A stretch of 64,000 nt of DNA, taken from the NCBI GenBank assembly GCA_037176885.1, contig JAWWNJ010000075.1:930001-994000 (forward strand), read 5' to 3'. Under the pieces are notes generated by a model. The model was given only the letters and a program-made list of their open reading frames with translations. It did not search any database and was not told the origin of the DNA. Position 1 is the first letter of the stretch. Each line of letters opens with the position of its first letter. Origin of the DNA: Favolaschia claudopus (lineage: Eukaryota; Basidiomycota; Agaricomycetes; Agaricales; Mycenaceae). Of the stretch, positions 34,201 to 45,799 are shown one piece after another. Both the position numbers and the translations under genes were made by a program.

Positions 34201-35520
34201 GTCGATCTGCAGGGAACTAACGGTTAGTGCACGACACAAAAAATAGAGGATTAAGCCTCCGAAAATCCACTTCAGCCAGGAGAGACGGGAGGTTGATCAT
34301 TTGGGACGCCATCGATGCGAGCAGGTATGATCGTAAATAGTAAGTGAGCCGTTTGGATATTTATCGTGCTGTTCTTGTTGACTGAGTTAGTTAGAAGGCT
34401 CGGGGCCCATAACCTAAAGTAAGAACAAGATGTGAGTACTCAGTCGGGACACGATGGGTGTAGACGACTATATGTTAGTCGGTACTATACCTAAAGTAAG
34501 AACAAGATGTGAGTACTAAAGTACGGTAGTAAGTAAGTCGTGTATAAACTAGGAATGTAAGTAAGAGCTCACCTCAGTCGGGACACGTCGATGGGTGTAG
34601 ACGACTGAGGTGCAGTACAGGGTGGTAACCGTAATACACATGTGTACTAAAAATGAATTAAACGGGCGGTGTCGGGTATCCATGAGCACATCACCGGAGG
34701 GTACCGGAGGGTCTCCTACAACATGGTTGAGGGATATGAGAGTCAGTAAGAGCAAAACAATCTAGGCAACCAAGAGGGAAAGCAGTTGATCGCTGAATTC
34801 AATGTTGCGTTCAAAATTGAAGTCGGTTCGGATTGTTCGGACCTGAGGAAAGTCGGAGCAAAGATCCGTGATTGTGCCCTGCCGTGTCGGATCGTGTATT
34901 TCAAACTCCGTCAGTATATTGCCGGGGAGAAAGAAAAGCTAAAAGGAAACTCACCACTGGCTAGATAGCGGTTTAAAAAAAGATTAAAGCCTCTTGAATG
35001 CTAGTAGACGCTTCTCAATTATTTGCAGCAATTAAGCACATCCTTGGAGGATTCAAGAAAACCTTTTCGCTATCTTTCTCGGAGATGTGACGAAAAAGGG
35101 AACGACTTGACAGCAGTCAAAAGTTTCCGGCAATCTCCTTGAAATTCCCTCCCTTTTTTCGTTTCTTTATTTCTTTATTAATTAGAGGGTTTGCGAAGAG
35201 CCATTGGAGCCATTGAATGGCTACCGATTTCCGCATTAGGAGACTTTGATGGGCCAAACCTTCATGTAGAAGTTGCCTGGAATGAAGTCGAGTACTCGGA
35301 CTGGGGGTATCTTTTGTCAATACGTCGGAATTTGGACACTTGTTTAGCCATTAGCCATTCAATGGCTGCATCGCAAACAGGCTATTCGCCCACCGACACC
35401 AGTATCGAGCCTAAATACAGGCAGCAATCCAGGTGCGTTCTGCCTCGGTCGCTGTGGGGCTCTATGTCCGCGAGGCCCGCGCAGGATCCATGTCTATGAG
35501 CCCACCAACTAATTTCTGGA
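31230..35520. other. Long stretch without recognisable gene
   Basis: 31,270-31,520 has repeated GTTTAATCA/GTTTAACA words like the 7-9.7 kb cluster. A hairpin ATGGTAATTTTGC...GCAAATTACCAT lies at about 33,318-33,357 inside a larger imperfect inverted repeat (33,248-33,432). At 34,412 and 34,491 the block ACCTAAAGTAAGAACAAGAT is directly repeated, as is AGTCGGGACACG at about 34,442 and 34,576. At 35,196-35,380 AGCCATTGAATGGCT occurs in both arms of a small inverted repeat. No coding sequence could be supported. Confidence 0.35.
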
Positions 35521-36808
35521 ATGCTGGCAGCAGTTGCCAAGACGGAACAACGCCACTTCACCGATGCTTCCAGCACTCAAATCTTTGGCAGCCTTTATGC
35601 TAAAGCCAATCGATTAGCCCGTGAGGCTGCTCAGTCTTTTGCGAATGCCCTCACTTACTCTGGCATCCACGCTGACTGATCTCATGAAACGCATGTCCTA
35701 CCAAGGCGATGACGGCGAAACCCAACACATTGAACCTCCCCCTTTTGATATCTCACAACAGGCAGCCGGCTGGTGGCGATACTATGCTGCTTCAACCTCA
35801 CCGTCTCTGAAGCGGAAACAGCTGCCTGCTTCAGACGACGAAGATCTGTCAGATGCTCTGGACTCGATTACACCTGCCTCCCTGCAGCTTGACAAGCTTG
35901 GAGCCATAGACAAGCTCTCCACTGCGGAGCTACGTCAGGCTGAGCTTGACAGTCTTCTAGCGTCAGAGGAGAGCGTGCAGCGAACCAAACGGTACTTTGC
36001 ACCGACTACGACTACGAGTATGGTTGAGACACTATTCCCCCAGAATGAGCTTCAGAGCCAATTCAATGGCTACATGTCCTTCGTTCCGCAATGTGGCTCC
36101 GGTAGCCGGTGGACGTAACATGGTGCAGTTCTCTCGCTTGGAAGAGTCATACAGGCCGCAGCTGTTCTTCCTGATCTCATTATCAACGATGCCAAAACTT
36201 CTATTCTGGATTGCTCGATGCGCTGGGAGATTGCTCGATCCTATCTGCTTCTTTATTCCTGGTACAAAGAGACTGCTCCCCAGCTCGCTAAAACACTTGT
36301 TGGCCTTCACCGAGAGGGATATTGGTCAGAAGCTGGAGGATACCCTGTCGTCGCTCGCCACCATCCTGCCTTCGCCGGGCTTGCACACCATGTCGTGTCA
36401 TACGTTGCTGCTCAGGCAGAGGCGAAAAACAATGCCAGAAAGGCCAAGCGGCGCCAGTCAGAAGGCGCTACCCGCAATCGTTCTTTCCAACATCCAAAAT
36501 GTCCCTTCCCAATCCCGGCTGACCAGCTACATTACCTCCCATACGATCTTCATGGACTGCGGCAAGGGGAGAACAAGACTAAACAAATATCTCTTTCTCC
36601 GCCTAAACGCCACACTAGTCTGAAGACTATAGATGCTGTTTACGAGTGCAGTGCCGTTCTCCTGCAGGCAGTCTGGTCTTCAGAGCTGGTGTTGCCTCCG
36701 GTTCTAAAGATGGAACAGTCATTGCCCCAGGGAGGTCAGCGAAAGCCAGACCCTGATCTTGTGAAGAGCAGAGCCATTGCGCGTGGCTGTGCTGCAGTTC
36801 ATTGTTGA
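35521..36808 (+). pseudogene. Unrecognised broken coding region
   Basis: Three consecutive frames look coding: MLAAVAKTEQRHFTDASST to about 35,670, then a shift into LMKRMSYQGDDGETQHIEPP through SMVETLFPQNELQSQFNGYM to about 36,100. A break follows, then VLPDLIINDAKTSILDCSMR and WEIARSYLLLYSWYKETAPQ to a stop at 36808. The second break could be an intron ending CATACAG at about 36,154, but I could not find a donor in phase. I do not recognise the family. The style (acidic Ser-rich middle, helical ends, shifts) suggests a decayed transposon or multicopy gene. Confidence 0.4.
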
Positions 36809-38160
36809 TGCATGTGGGGGCGATGAGTCTATTCTAGCTTCGTCAGATATCGGAGGAATATTAATACTCTTCCGTTGAGTTCAGGCTGTGTGTTATGCCA
36901 GAGAATAAGACGGTTGCAAAGCTGGTTGGAGTACGTTTTGAATCATTGCATATAAATGCGCTGAAATTTCTATACAGTCAGTTTTGGAATGCATCAAAGA
37001 GATACCTGCTCACATTGGCCACGCCGATCTGCTGGAGACAGGCATGAGAGCAATTACCCATGAGTAGAGGCGGTTCGCGGGTGAGTATCCCTTGTCCAGT
37101 GCAGACGTGGTTATGCGGGACGAGAAGTGGTGCCTTCTCATTCCGAAGAACCCTGATGTCGACATCATTTCGGATCGCTTTTACGTGGCTCCCAAGAAAC
37201 CCAATATGGCACCCTAGTTCCGAACGAGAAAGATTATCATCAATCTGCATCTACCAAACGAAATCCACAACGCAGTACTCATATCAAACTCATATATCGA
37301 GAGGAGCAACATGAGAGCGTGAGTCTCATCTACTACGCTACTGCAAGGCAGAAATGAATATCTATTCCAGGAAGACCCTGCTCTCGTCGCTAGTATCGAG
37401 AAAAGGGCTCATTAATCATGTCCGTGGAGGATTATGGAAAAAGGCATACTCGTGTGATCCGATGAGTTCCGGGTCACATGAGCGGTGCTGTCAATGAAAT
37501 TCTTGTCTCTTATGTACCAGCCTCGTCGCGTCGCGCTTTACACAACCCGTCCCTACCGCGCATGAACGGAGGAGCTAGAAGTAACCCTGGAAGAAGAAGT
37601 CCCCCCAGAAACATCGCTAATTCTCATCGGATTCCCTTCCCCGGCTCCGCAATCCATCGCACCCCAAGTACCTGCTTTTGACCTTACAACAACAGCGCAC
37701 CTCCATCCCTTCGTGCCCGGAATGCGGCGGAGCAAGAGTTTATTGTCTTCAACCTTCTGGAAAGCAAGAGCAATGAGGACGGCCCAAGTCCGAATATCGG
37801 TGTGTGTTTTTCACTGACGTCCAGACGGTTCTCCTCTTCAGATGCTCTTATTATGTTTGCCGCACGGCCCCCACCTGTGCATTAGGCCAAATAGTTGTCT
37901 AGATTTTGAGATCAACAGAACTCACATGTAGTTCAAACTACTACCTCGGATTCATCACGTAGGATTGGGTGGAACGGTGAGCTCAAAGAGCATGATTGAG
38001 ACTAGCAAGACCTGTACGCGTTGAATTGAAAAATAAATTCTGTTGAGATCAAGTCGAAATTCGAGGTTCAGGTCCGTATACAGTCTGGTTGTCAGAAAAA
38101 AATGGGGAACATGTGAAGGTCCTACTTGGTCTCATCCGGGATAGAATGTGCAGAACACTA
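36809..38160. other. Intergenic, nothing recognised
   Basis: Short overlapping frames only, without motifs or clear repeats. Confidence 0.3.
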
Positions 38161-38168
38161 AATTTATG

Positions 38169-38652
38169 CAGTGTTCCTTCTTAAGGCCTTATTAAGGGCA
38201 CCTCCGAAGGCTAAGGCCTTAAAGGCCTTAATAAGGTTATTAAGGGCTCCATATTAAGGGTTTTTTGATGCATTTTTCGAGGAGTTCCAAAGCGGTTTTG
38301 CTTCTCAGGGCTGGCTCCAGCTGAGTTTTGGCTGAACTTGATGTTTGTGGACTGAAATTGCTCCCGCCAGGGCAATGCAGGTAGCCGAGCTGAGGGCTTG
38401 ATCCATGTTCCGACGCGGCCTTCAGCAGAATCAAGGGAACCTGCCGGACACTGCCGTTGAGAATCCCTTTGACAATGCTGCGGGCCTTTGGCAGCTGCCA
38501 ACCAAGCTGCCGAAGGTAGCCGAGAAGGTGACGTAATCCAAGGTAAGGCTTAATTAAGGGTTAAGATGGATCCAGCTTCATGTTAACCCTTAGCATTAAC
38601 TTGAAATTAAGGGTTAATTCATTCTAAGGCTTAACCCTTAGGAGGAACACTG
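38169..38652. mobile_element. 484-bp hAT-type MITE with 8-bp target duplication
   Basis: The element starts CAGTGTTCC and ends GGAACACTG. It is flanked by perfect AATTTATG on both sides (38161-38168 and 38653-38660). An 8-bp duplication and CAGTG ends are typical of hAT elements. Subterminal regions are rich in TTAAGG/CCTTAA words (AAGGCCTTAATAAGG on the left, TTAACCCTTAGG on the right). The interior has no gene. Confidence 0.9.
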
Positions 38653-39099
38653 AATTTATGTGATAATCTGAGACGGACGAGGAAGGGGACTCGTGCGCGA
38701 GAGATTCGCGGAAGATGTGTACTTAGAACTTTCAGATTTGCATGGTTTTGAGTGTTTAGCCCAAGTAGTCAAATAAGTTGTGCTTGATTAAGTCCTATGA
38801 GTACTATCTCTAACACAAATAAGGCCTCAGAGTATTGTTCAAGGGAAGCATCTTGTCTCCTTTCTCTGCACTGCGCTCCAGAATGCAACATAATAGAGAA
38901 GTAGACGGAATTTATCTTCAAGAATCCAACCGGTACACGGCGAAATTGCCGAGACACAGCCGCGGCAGGTGCACATCAAGCCGGGAAACGGAGCAAAATG
39001 TCAGAAACCGGCATTTGGGGTGATGTGCCCGGTATTCTGCCACAGAAGCGCGCCGAATGGCGCGCCGAGAAAATTTTGTATTTTTTCGCAGATTTTGGG

Positions 39100-39211
39100 A
39101 CTTTTTTGTCACATTCGTTCAAGGCCTCGGTGACCTGTGACACGTACGAAAAAAAATTGTCAATTTAGGGGCCTGTGACGCGTGACAGGCGAATTGATCG
39201 AAATAGTACAG
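39100..39211. mobile_element. Right end of a CTGTAC-type MITE, left end missing
   Basis: GTGACGCGTGACAGGCGAATTGATCGAAATAGTACAG followed by TA (39212-39213) matches the right end of the element at 47,460-47,973. The region leftward (GTCACATTCGTTC, CCTCGGTGACCTGTGACACG) is also similar. No matching left end was seen. Confidence 0.5.
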
Positions 39212-39213
39212 TA

Positions 39214-41207
39214 TGCAGAAAATCACGCCACAGCTCGAACTTTTGATCCTGACATGTATTAATGCAACCTGGCATTCCACTGAACGTTGTGGAACATTTA
39301 ATCGGATTTACACAAGCTCCCCCCATTTCTGTAAGCCGGATACCGGGATTACAAACATACTTGTTCAATCAGGCCGTCAGCTCGACGGCAGCTGTAGCTA
39401 CTGATCGTAAATAAGGTAGCACGAAGTAGCATTGAAGTAGCGAGGTAAAGTAGGGAAAGGAATGTGTTTATAGACTGTTTCCGCACCCTGGCAAATAAAA
39501 CGGAAACGAAAACGGTCATAACCGTGTATAAACGTTTACAAACGGCCTTACTCATTTTGCCGCCGACAGTTGTTTCAGCGGACGACACTGAAGGCAGGGA
39601 ATGCAGAGGGCGCAAGACGAGCAAGTGAGCGTTGTGGATCAAAAGACAGCTATCGTTGCTACGGAAAGGTACAGAATATAAGGTGAGTAAGAGATATACG
39701 GATCAACATATGATAAAGTGGTCGGGCCGGGTATAGCTATCAGGGGCTTCGGTCGCTATCCTATTACAACAAGTTGCCCAGAATTGCCATCGCAGTTTCG
39801 GGCAACTGTCGGCAATCCTCGGCATACGGGATTTTGAGTCACGATACAAAGAGACTACATAATCGTGATGACAGGCATTGCCCTTGCCGGAAACGGCAGC
39901 TTTGTCTCTGTTTGGTTGGCAGGGGAGCTTGGTTCCAACTTCGCAAAAGCTTCAGCGGCTTCCAACCTCATGCTATCCCTTCGACTACCTGGCAAAAATT
40001 GTAGTAACTAGGCAGGACAATAAAAGTATCATGCCAGAATTTCGATTTATTCAAAATACGGAAATTAGTGCCATTTGAACGGACACTGCCTTTAAACGAA
40101 AAATCCGGCATAGTACTTTTGTTAAGACACTAATTATCAACAGTTTTGCTCAAGGTAACCGGAGGATTGACGAGGATTTGAAAGGTGTGAACGATGTCTA
40201 CGGAACATGAGTAAAATCAGGTACTAGCGAGGCTCGCAAGGTCACTTTGGGTCAAATATCATACAGAGTAGTTGACATAGATTTAGACTTTGATATTTAG
40301 CTCACTCGACTCTTGCAACGAAGTCAAGGGCGAACGCCATATCAGTGTTTGTGTTACTATTAGTGTAAAACATGCTTCAAATGATTACAATGTCAGAAAT
40401 TCCCAAATTTTAGCGTCACTTCAATGATTGTGGTAGTTTCTCTTCAGTACTATCATGCGGGACTCTGGGATTTCTGCTCATGGGGTCTGCGAAAGGCTGA
40501 TTTGAGTTGAAATCAAGGGGGTGCGGGCCGGAGAAGCCGGCACACCGGGCAGGGAGGGGCCGCTGGGGCGGATAAAAAAAAATAATGACCTCTTATGTTT
40601 TGGGCTGGAATGGGTCCGTGAGGTTCTGGGTTGAGTAGAAACGAATCTTACCACTGTATACACTGAGTTCTGACCTTCAGGAGCCATTCGGAAGCCTGTT
40701 TGGTGGATTGTCCGGATTTGGATGGGACCGGCAATCAGGTTGGCCATATTTGGTACTGTCAATACCAAGGTGTGTTGGAATTTCAAGTGGGGTTGTTATG
40801 ATTCTAAATGACAGATATCACACATAGAACACAGTGTAGATAGTTCTATAGGGCTTGAGGCGAGAATTGTCGGCTGAACAGCTGTTTTTGATGGTAAATT
40901 CCATATATGGACGTCACGTGGTAGGGTGGTTCCCGCCGAAGGGTCTCTAACAAAAAAAGCAGCGTGAGGTGTTTTTTTTTTTTTTGGTTTCAGTACCCCC
41001 TTGGTTGAAATACACAGTTAATTTCGCATCAACGGGGATTATTCTGGTTCTGAGGTAACTTCAACACTTTTGGAGGTGGTAAAAATATTTTTTACTGCGA
41101 AGACAAAGGCTTCTGGCCATGTTGTGAGACACTCCCAAAGTTCAACCATGTGACGCCTGTGACATGTGTGACACCACCAAGAATTCGAGTCCATTCCGGC
41201 TGTATTA
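39214..41207. other. No recognised gene
   Basis: Around 39,868-39,905 GGCATTGCCCTTGCCGGAAA is shared (inverted) with the LINE 5' edge at 43,025-43,060. A 15-base T-run lies near 40,971-40,985, with no gene attached. Confidence 0.3.
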
Positions 41208-41681
41208 GGGTCGTTCACGATAGCCTTTTTGGCTTCCTTTTTGCTTCCTTTTTGGTCTCCTTTTTCGTGGTTTTTTGGATTCTCTTCGTTTTTCTTCGAG
41301 TTTTTTTCCCCTTTTTCATTCAGAATGTCAAAAAGGGTGTATTCCCAAAAAGAACGGAGGCAAACGGTGTCGTTTAGCCAAAACAGTAGAAAAAATGGTC
41401 CGAAAAAGGGAGCTGAAAAAGGCTATCGTGAACGCTCCGTCCGGAACGTCCTTTTTCACTCCCTTTCTCAGCTCTCTTTCACTCCTTTTCTATATTCCAC
41501 AAGCTCTTGACTCTAAGCATGTTGACATTTCCATTGGGAGGTATAAAAAGGTTCATTTGACAAAAACAACCAAGATCTACGGAGGTTTTTTGCCAAAACT
41601 GCAAAATGGGCAAAAAGGAAGACAAAAAGGAGAACAAAAAGGAAGGAAAAAGGAAGCCAAAAAGGCTATCGTGAACGACCC
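41208..41681. mobile_element. 474-bp MITE, TA target, GGGTCGTTCACGATAG ends
   Basis: Terminal inverted repeat starting GGGTCGTTCACGATAGCCTT with continued pairing through TTCCTTTTT-rich arms to about 60 bases. TA flanks lie at 41206-41207 and 41682-41683. The terminal word appears a third time inside, at about 41,413 (GGCTATCGTGAACG), suggesting a nested or rearranged copy. Confidence 0.85.
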
Positions 41682-41978
41682 TATTGTGAAGATTTGGAGG
41701 AGAATTAACATGCATAAGATAATTAGATACTAATAGAGATGTGTTAGGGCATTCTTGGTGAATTTTCTCAGACACACGGAGTTCGCAAATATGTGGGTCC
41801 CAACTTGAACTGTATGCAGAAGCGCATATACCACGGGAAAGCCAGATATTTTTACAGAAACATGTTAGAACAATAATAATGGCACAAGGTCCCACGCGGG
41901 GTACGGCCAGCCTGCAAACCAAACTCCGGCGACCTGACCCTCAAGGAGCCCTCTACCGAATGCTCAGAAGTACAAGCT

Positions 41979-43054
41979 ATGAGTCTACAAATCTATCTCC
42001 ATCTCCATTTCTGCCCCACTCCATTCCCAATCTTCTTCAGCAGACTCAAAATTCCAATAGTCCGCCTCCTCATCTGTATCGGGCGCCAACTCGGAAACCA
42101 TTGTCGGCAATCGACGTCCAAACCATCGCCACGCCCGCACTACCTGATAGATAAAACGAGCCATAGGTACGACCGTCTTCAAGTCGAAAATGAGCTTTTG
42201 CATTCCCCGCATTGCATCGGCCGCCGAGTCAGCAGTTCGTAGAGTGACACCAAACTCCCGTTGCAGCGTCTCCCTCAGTGTCTCCCTCGCAGCCACCGTC
42301 TGCAAATCCCTACACTGCATGAAAACATGTCCCGGAGTCTCGAGATCAGACCCGCACTTCCTAACTTCCTACACAGCAAAGAAGCCGGCGAATGGTCCTG
42401 TAACGTTGTTCGTAGACCCCGGAAATAAAACGAGCCGCAAAGTAGCCTTGTTAATGCGAGACGGTGGTCGGTAATCGACACCACAGACAAATAATGCCGT
42501 TGGCAAAGTGGAATCCGCCGAGGAGCCCCTTCCTCTTGAGGTTCCAATCGACCATGAAGCAGCGGGATGGAAACCATGCCCTCCACAGAGTTCAACACCC
42601 ACTGCTTCATTCCCGCTATCAGCTCGTCGTGCAGTCGTTTGCAAATCGCAGCATTGAGATCTGCCATTGGAGGCAGCGCTGGAGCCACAAAAGGGAGATC
42701 CCGCAACAGAATGGCAAGATCGCCGTACCACGATGAGTTCCCTGCCTCTCGAAGCCGAGCTGCCTCCCAGCAAGCCTTCCAGGCCAGATGTGATTGTGGA
42801 AGAGCAATCAGATAACCAAGATAGCGAAGCGCCAGAGCAAGACGCCTCACAGCAAGCGGATAGATCCCGAGCTCAGAATACAGCTGTGGTATCCCTGACC
42901 GCTTCCCTACTCCAAGAATTCGGCGCAGAATCACGTTGTTCAACCCATTGAGAAGCGCGAATAGAACAGATCTTCTGAGCAATTCGGGAACATGAAATCG
43001 CAAGACACCAAAGGGAATAAACAAGTGCAAACATGCCGTTTCCGGCAAGGGCAA
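41979..43054 (-). pseudogene. LINE polymerase C-terminal domain, 5'-truncated, frameshifted
   Basis: The minus strand encodes LNNVILRRILGVGKRSGIPQ, YSELGIYPLAVRRLALALRYL, SSWYGDLAILLRDLPF, LLHGRLEPQEEG and HRLALTRLLCGSFYFRGLRT, the post-RT region of Tad1-type fungal LINEs. At about 42,330 the frame shifts. The second frame continues with a partial CxxC knuckle, AARETLRETLQREFGVTLRT and VPMARFIYQVVRAWRWFGRR, to an acidic end at about 41,985. The RT fingers and catalytic motif are missing. 5' truncation at the right edge is expected for LINE retroposition. Four CCTAT units lie just beyond that edge at about 43,085. Confidence 0.8.
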
Positions 43055-43677
43055 TGCCCGTCATCAATAATTGACTTTGGTGATCCTATCCTATCCTATC
43101 CTATGGTGGTCGGCAACGCTGTCAAAAATCGGTGATCGCATTAGCGGTATTGCCGCATTTGGAAGGTACGTGCTACTTTCTGCTCATTTTTATTCAGAAT
43201 GGCCTCCTCAGAGCTCAGAAAATCACAAAAAGTAGTTGGGTGTTCATTAGGAATATACTTGAGCTCATACCGCACTATTTCCAGGCAAAACACTGTACCA
43301 ATACCCAATAAACTGCGGTACCCCTACAATTGCCCGCCTAAAAATTCCGGTACATTGAATGAGGCTATGGCTCTCGGTATACCCAGATAGGGTACCGTAC
43401 ATGCCATTCATGAATTTGACTGTAGCACTTTTCCGAAATTCGACTCAGACAATGTGCAATACACAGATCAGTGGGTGAAATTTGCTGGTTTGTATACTCT
43501 GAGGTAAAAGCGAAAGAAACTACTACAGTCATTTGAATCATAGGGTATATACAGTTCTTTTTCTCAGCCAAAAGTTTCCCCCAAAGTGCCTGTAGGCTGA
43601 GGAAACGTGTCTGACCATTGATTATGCATGTGTCGGAGTTTGAAATTAGGGGAGCATTGCCGACCACCATATCCTAT

Positions 43678-44200
43678 ACATGAAAACACAAGGATCAGCT
43701 CACGTGAAAAGTAACGTGACTTTGACACGAAACCACGGGACCATGTCGAGATGTCGCTGCCGGATGTCGAGATGTTGCTCCCGGTTCCCACGAACCTTCC
43801 CGACGGCGCCGCGCACCGCGAGTGCACGCCGAGGGCACGCAATCCAGCAAGAAAAAAACCCGCGGGGTTTGGGGCGGAGCCCCGGCAAGCTGTGCACCAG
43901 CCGTAGGTAGGGACGCGAGCGCAGCGAGCCGGCCCTGCCGAAGGCGGGGTGCTTAAGCTTGTACATACATGAAAACACAAGGATCAGCTCACGTGAAAAG
44001 TAACGTGACTTTGACACGAAACCACGGGACCATGTCGACCGGCTGTCGAGATATTGCTCCCGGTTCCGACGACCCTTCCCGAGGCGCCGCGGACCGCGAG
44101 TGCAGCGAGCGGTAGTGCGGCGCCGAGGGCACGCAATCCAGCAAAAAAAAAAAACACGCGGGGTTTGGGGCGGAGCCCCGACAAGCTGTGCACCAGCCCT
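43678..44200 (+). repeat. GC-rich repeat, two tandem copies
   Basis: ACATGAAAACACAAGGATCA starts at 43678 and again at 43967, followed in both by CACGTGAAAAGTAACGTGAC, CCACGGGACCATGTCGA and, after a GC-rich variable part, CGGGGTTTGGGGCGGAGCCC and AAGCTGTGCACCAGCC. The spacing is about 289 bases. The second copy lacks the GCGAGCGCAGCGAGCCGG tail seen in the first. Coding frames here appear in both copies on both strands and look incidental. Confidence 0.8.
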
Positions 44201-44443
44201 CCTAACATTCCGCCGCAACGTGGCAACCGAATAAAGAAATTTGATGGCGGCAAAATATTCGGCGATCAGATACTTTTGACTGTAGATCAATGTGAGCTGT
44301 TGGGGGCGTAATGTGATGCTCAAAAAAAGGGGTCAGCCAGTTGCTGTGTAGTATAGAGGTTTGGAGGTGGAGACAGGGGCTTGGACCGGTTGAAGTTGTG
44401 AGTTCAATTCTTTCTTTGTGCATTTTTTGCTTCCATCATATTA

Positions 44444-44600
44444 TGACTGCCGAAGGCCAAAAAACTCACTGGTTAGGTGGTTAGGGTTGCTCCCCAATTT
44501 TGTGACTGCCGAAGGCCAAAAAAATACTGGGTTAGTACCTGGTTAGGGTTAAGGTTTGGGTTAGTGGTTAGGGTTCGGGGGGGTGTGGGGGTGAGGAACA
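44444..44600 (+). repeat. Degenerate TTAGGG tract with 60-bp direct duplication
   Basis: GACTGCCGAAGGCCAAAAAA occurs twice about 60 bases apart, each followed by GGTTAG words. GGTTAGGGTT appears three times, then GGGTTAGTGGTTAGGGTTCG and a G-run. TTAGGG is the usual telomere unit of basidiomycetes, so this resembles an interstitial, decayed telomere-like tract. Confidence 0.45.
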
Positions 44601-44827
44601 GAAGGATTCGCGCGAACGAGGCTTTAGAGTGCCAACCTGAGCGGCCCCGGCTTGGGGGACCCCCCGAGCGGAGCGAGGGAGGGGAGGGGCCGCGAATGGT
44701 TGGTCCCCTTCGCGCAAATGAAGGACTAGGACTTGGCGGGTGCCGAGTCTCGCCGAAGTGATTTGCCATCAACACAGCCCGCATCAAATTGCCATATTGG
44801 GTGCGCACGTTGCGGCGGAATGCGCAC

Positions 44828-45105
44828 AAGTTAGGGAAGGACGCGAGCGCAGCGAGCCGGCCCTGCCGAAGGCGGGGTGCTTAAGCTTGTACTTGAAAAC
44901 AGGGCCAGGCCATCAGTCGCGTGACTTTTGACAGAAAATCACGGGTCTTTGTCGAGATGTTGAGATCGTACGAGACGTCGCGAGCGGAGCGAGCGCAGCG
45001 GGGTTTGGGGCGGCCAGCCCCAACAAGCTGTGTGACCGAACGGAGGGAGGTCGGCGAGCGCAGCGAGTCGGCCGTGCCGGAGGCAGGGAGCTAATGCTTG
45101 TTGCC
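44828..45105 (+). repeat. GC-rich repeat family, third copy
   Basis: GGACGCGAGCGCAGCGAGCC, then CTTAAGCTTGTAC, then a block from 44892 to 44945 that is perfectly identical in inverted orientation to 53330-53383, then CGGGGTTTGGGGCGGCCAGC. It ends close to the MITE at 45,110. Confidence 0.75.
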
Positions 45106-45109
45106 ATTA

Positions 45110-45372
45110 CTGTAGTATTTCGTTCAATTCGTAAGTCGGTGTTGGGTGTGACACCCCTTACGAATTTACCCTTTCGTAAGGAGGCTTTGTGACCCTGTGA
45201 CTTACGAAAAATTTCGTTTTTTTACCCCTTTTTTGGCCCAGAAAAGCGCCAAAATCCGAGTCACAGAGGGAAACCTTTCGTAGGACCCCTTTGTGACGCT
45301 GTGACTTACGAAAATTTTCTTAGGATTTGGGTCTGTGACCTGTGACCTTACGAATTGAACGAAATACTACAG
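45110..45372. mobile_element. 263-bp MITE, TA target, CTGTAGTATTTCG ends
   Basis: A perfect 26-base inverted repeat starts CTGTAGTATTTCGTTCAATT. TA flanks lie at 45108-45109 and 45373-45374. Two internal tandem blocks carry TTTGTGACSCTGTGACTTAC. It shares end design (CTGTA, TTTCRTTCAATTCGTA) and GTGAC-rich interior with the 47,460 element, so they are one superfamily. Confidence 0.9.
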
Positions 45373-45437
45373 TATTACTATTTACAGGTATTGTAGTAAT
45401 CACGTGCATCCTAAACACGTTGCTGCCGTTGACATCG

Positions 45438-45794
45438 ATGTCGGAATCGACCAGCTCGGCCAAAACCCGGCGTATTCCTTCGCCAGAACGTCAGCAAACT
45501 CTTGACCACCTCTCCATCGGTAAGTAGTTCTTTTGGAATGGAATTAGGACTGTATTCGGTATCGTGCCGTCAGATTCGCCTCCGATTCACGGGTCCCAGC
45601 CGCCAGAAAATGATTCTTGGAGTATTGCACAGTTTTGGACGGTTTGGGCAGGGTCTGATCTAACCAGAGCCAGACGATCAAGTCTTCCATGCCCAAGGGG
45701 AAAACAGCTCATCGGCCTTGCACCGTTTGCCATTCAATTGCCATCATCTCTTATCCCCGGCTTGAATTTGTTTCAGCGCCGGATGACAACTTGA
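45438..45794 (+). CDS. Small hypothetical protein, two exons (tentative)
   Basis: ATG at 45438 opens MSESTSSAKTRRIPSPERQQ. A GTAAGT donor at 45520 and a CAG acceptor ending at 45573 join it in phase to DSPPIHGSQPPENDSWSIAQ and a short tail ending at 45794, about 100 residues in all. I do not recognise it. An Agaricomycete family with many tiny exons is possible, since further splice-like sites follow to about 46,110. Only the clean intron supports it. Confidence 0.25.
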
Positions 45795-45799
45795 AGGCT

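Noticed and set aside
34412..34620. Regulatory direct repeats
   Set aside because: The repeated blocks are few and not next to any supported gene, so they are best seen as a local duplication.
40971..40985. T-run as the poly(A) end of a LINE on the minus strand
   Set aside because: No LINE coding sequence lies in the following DNA and no flanking duplication was seen.
43678..45105. Bacterial contamination or viral insert because of high GC and GCGAGCGCAGCGAGC words
   Set aside because: The same blocks recur in both orientations across the window between clearly fungal elements, with no viral or bacterial genes.
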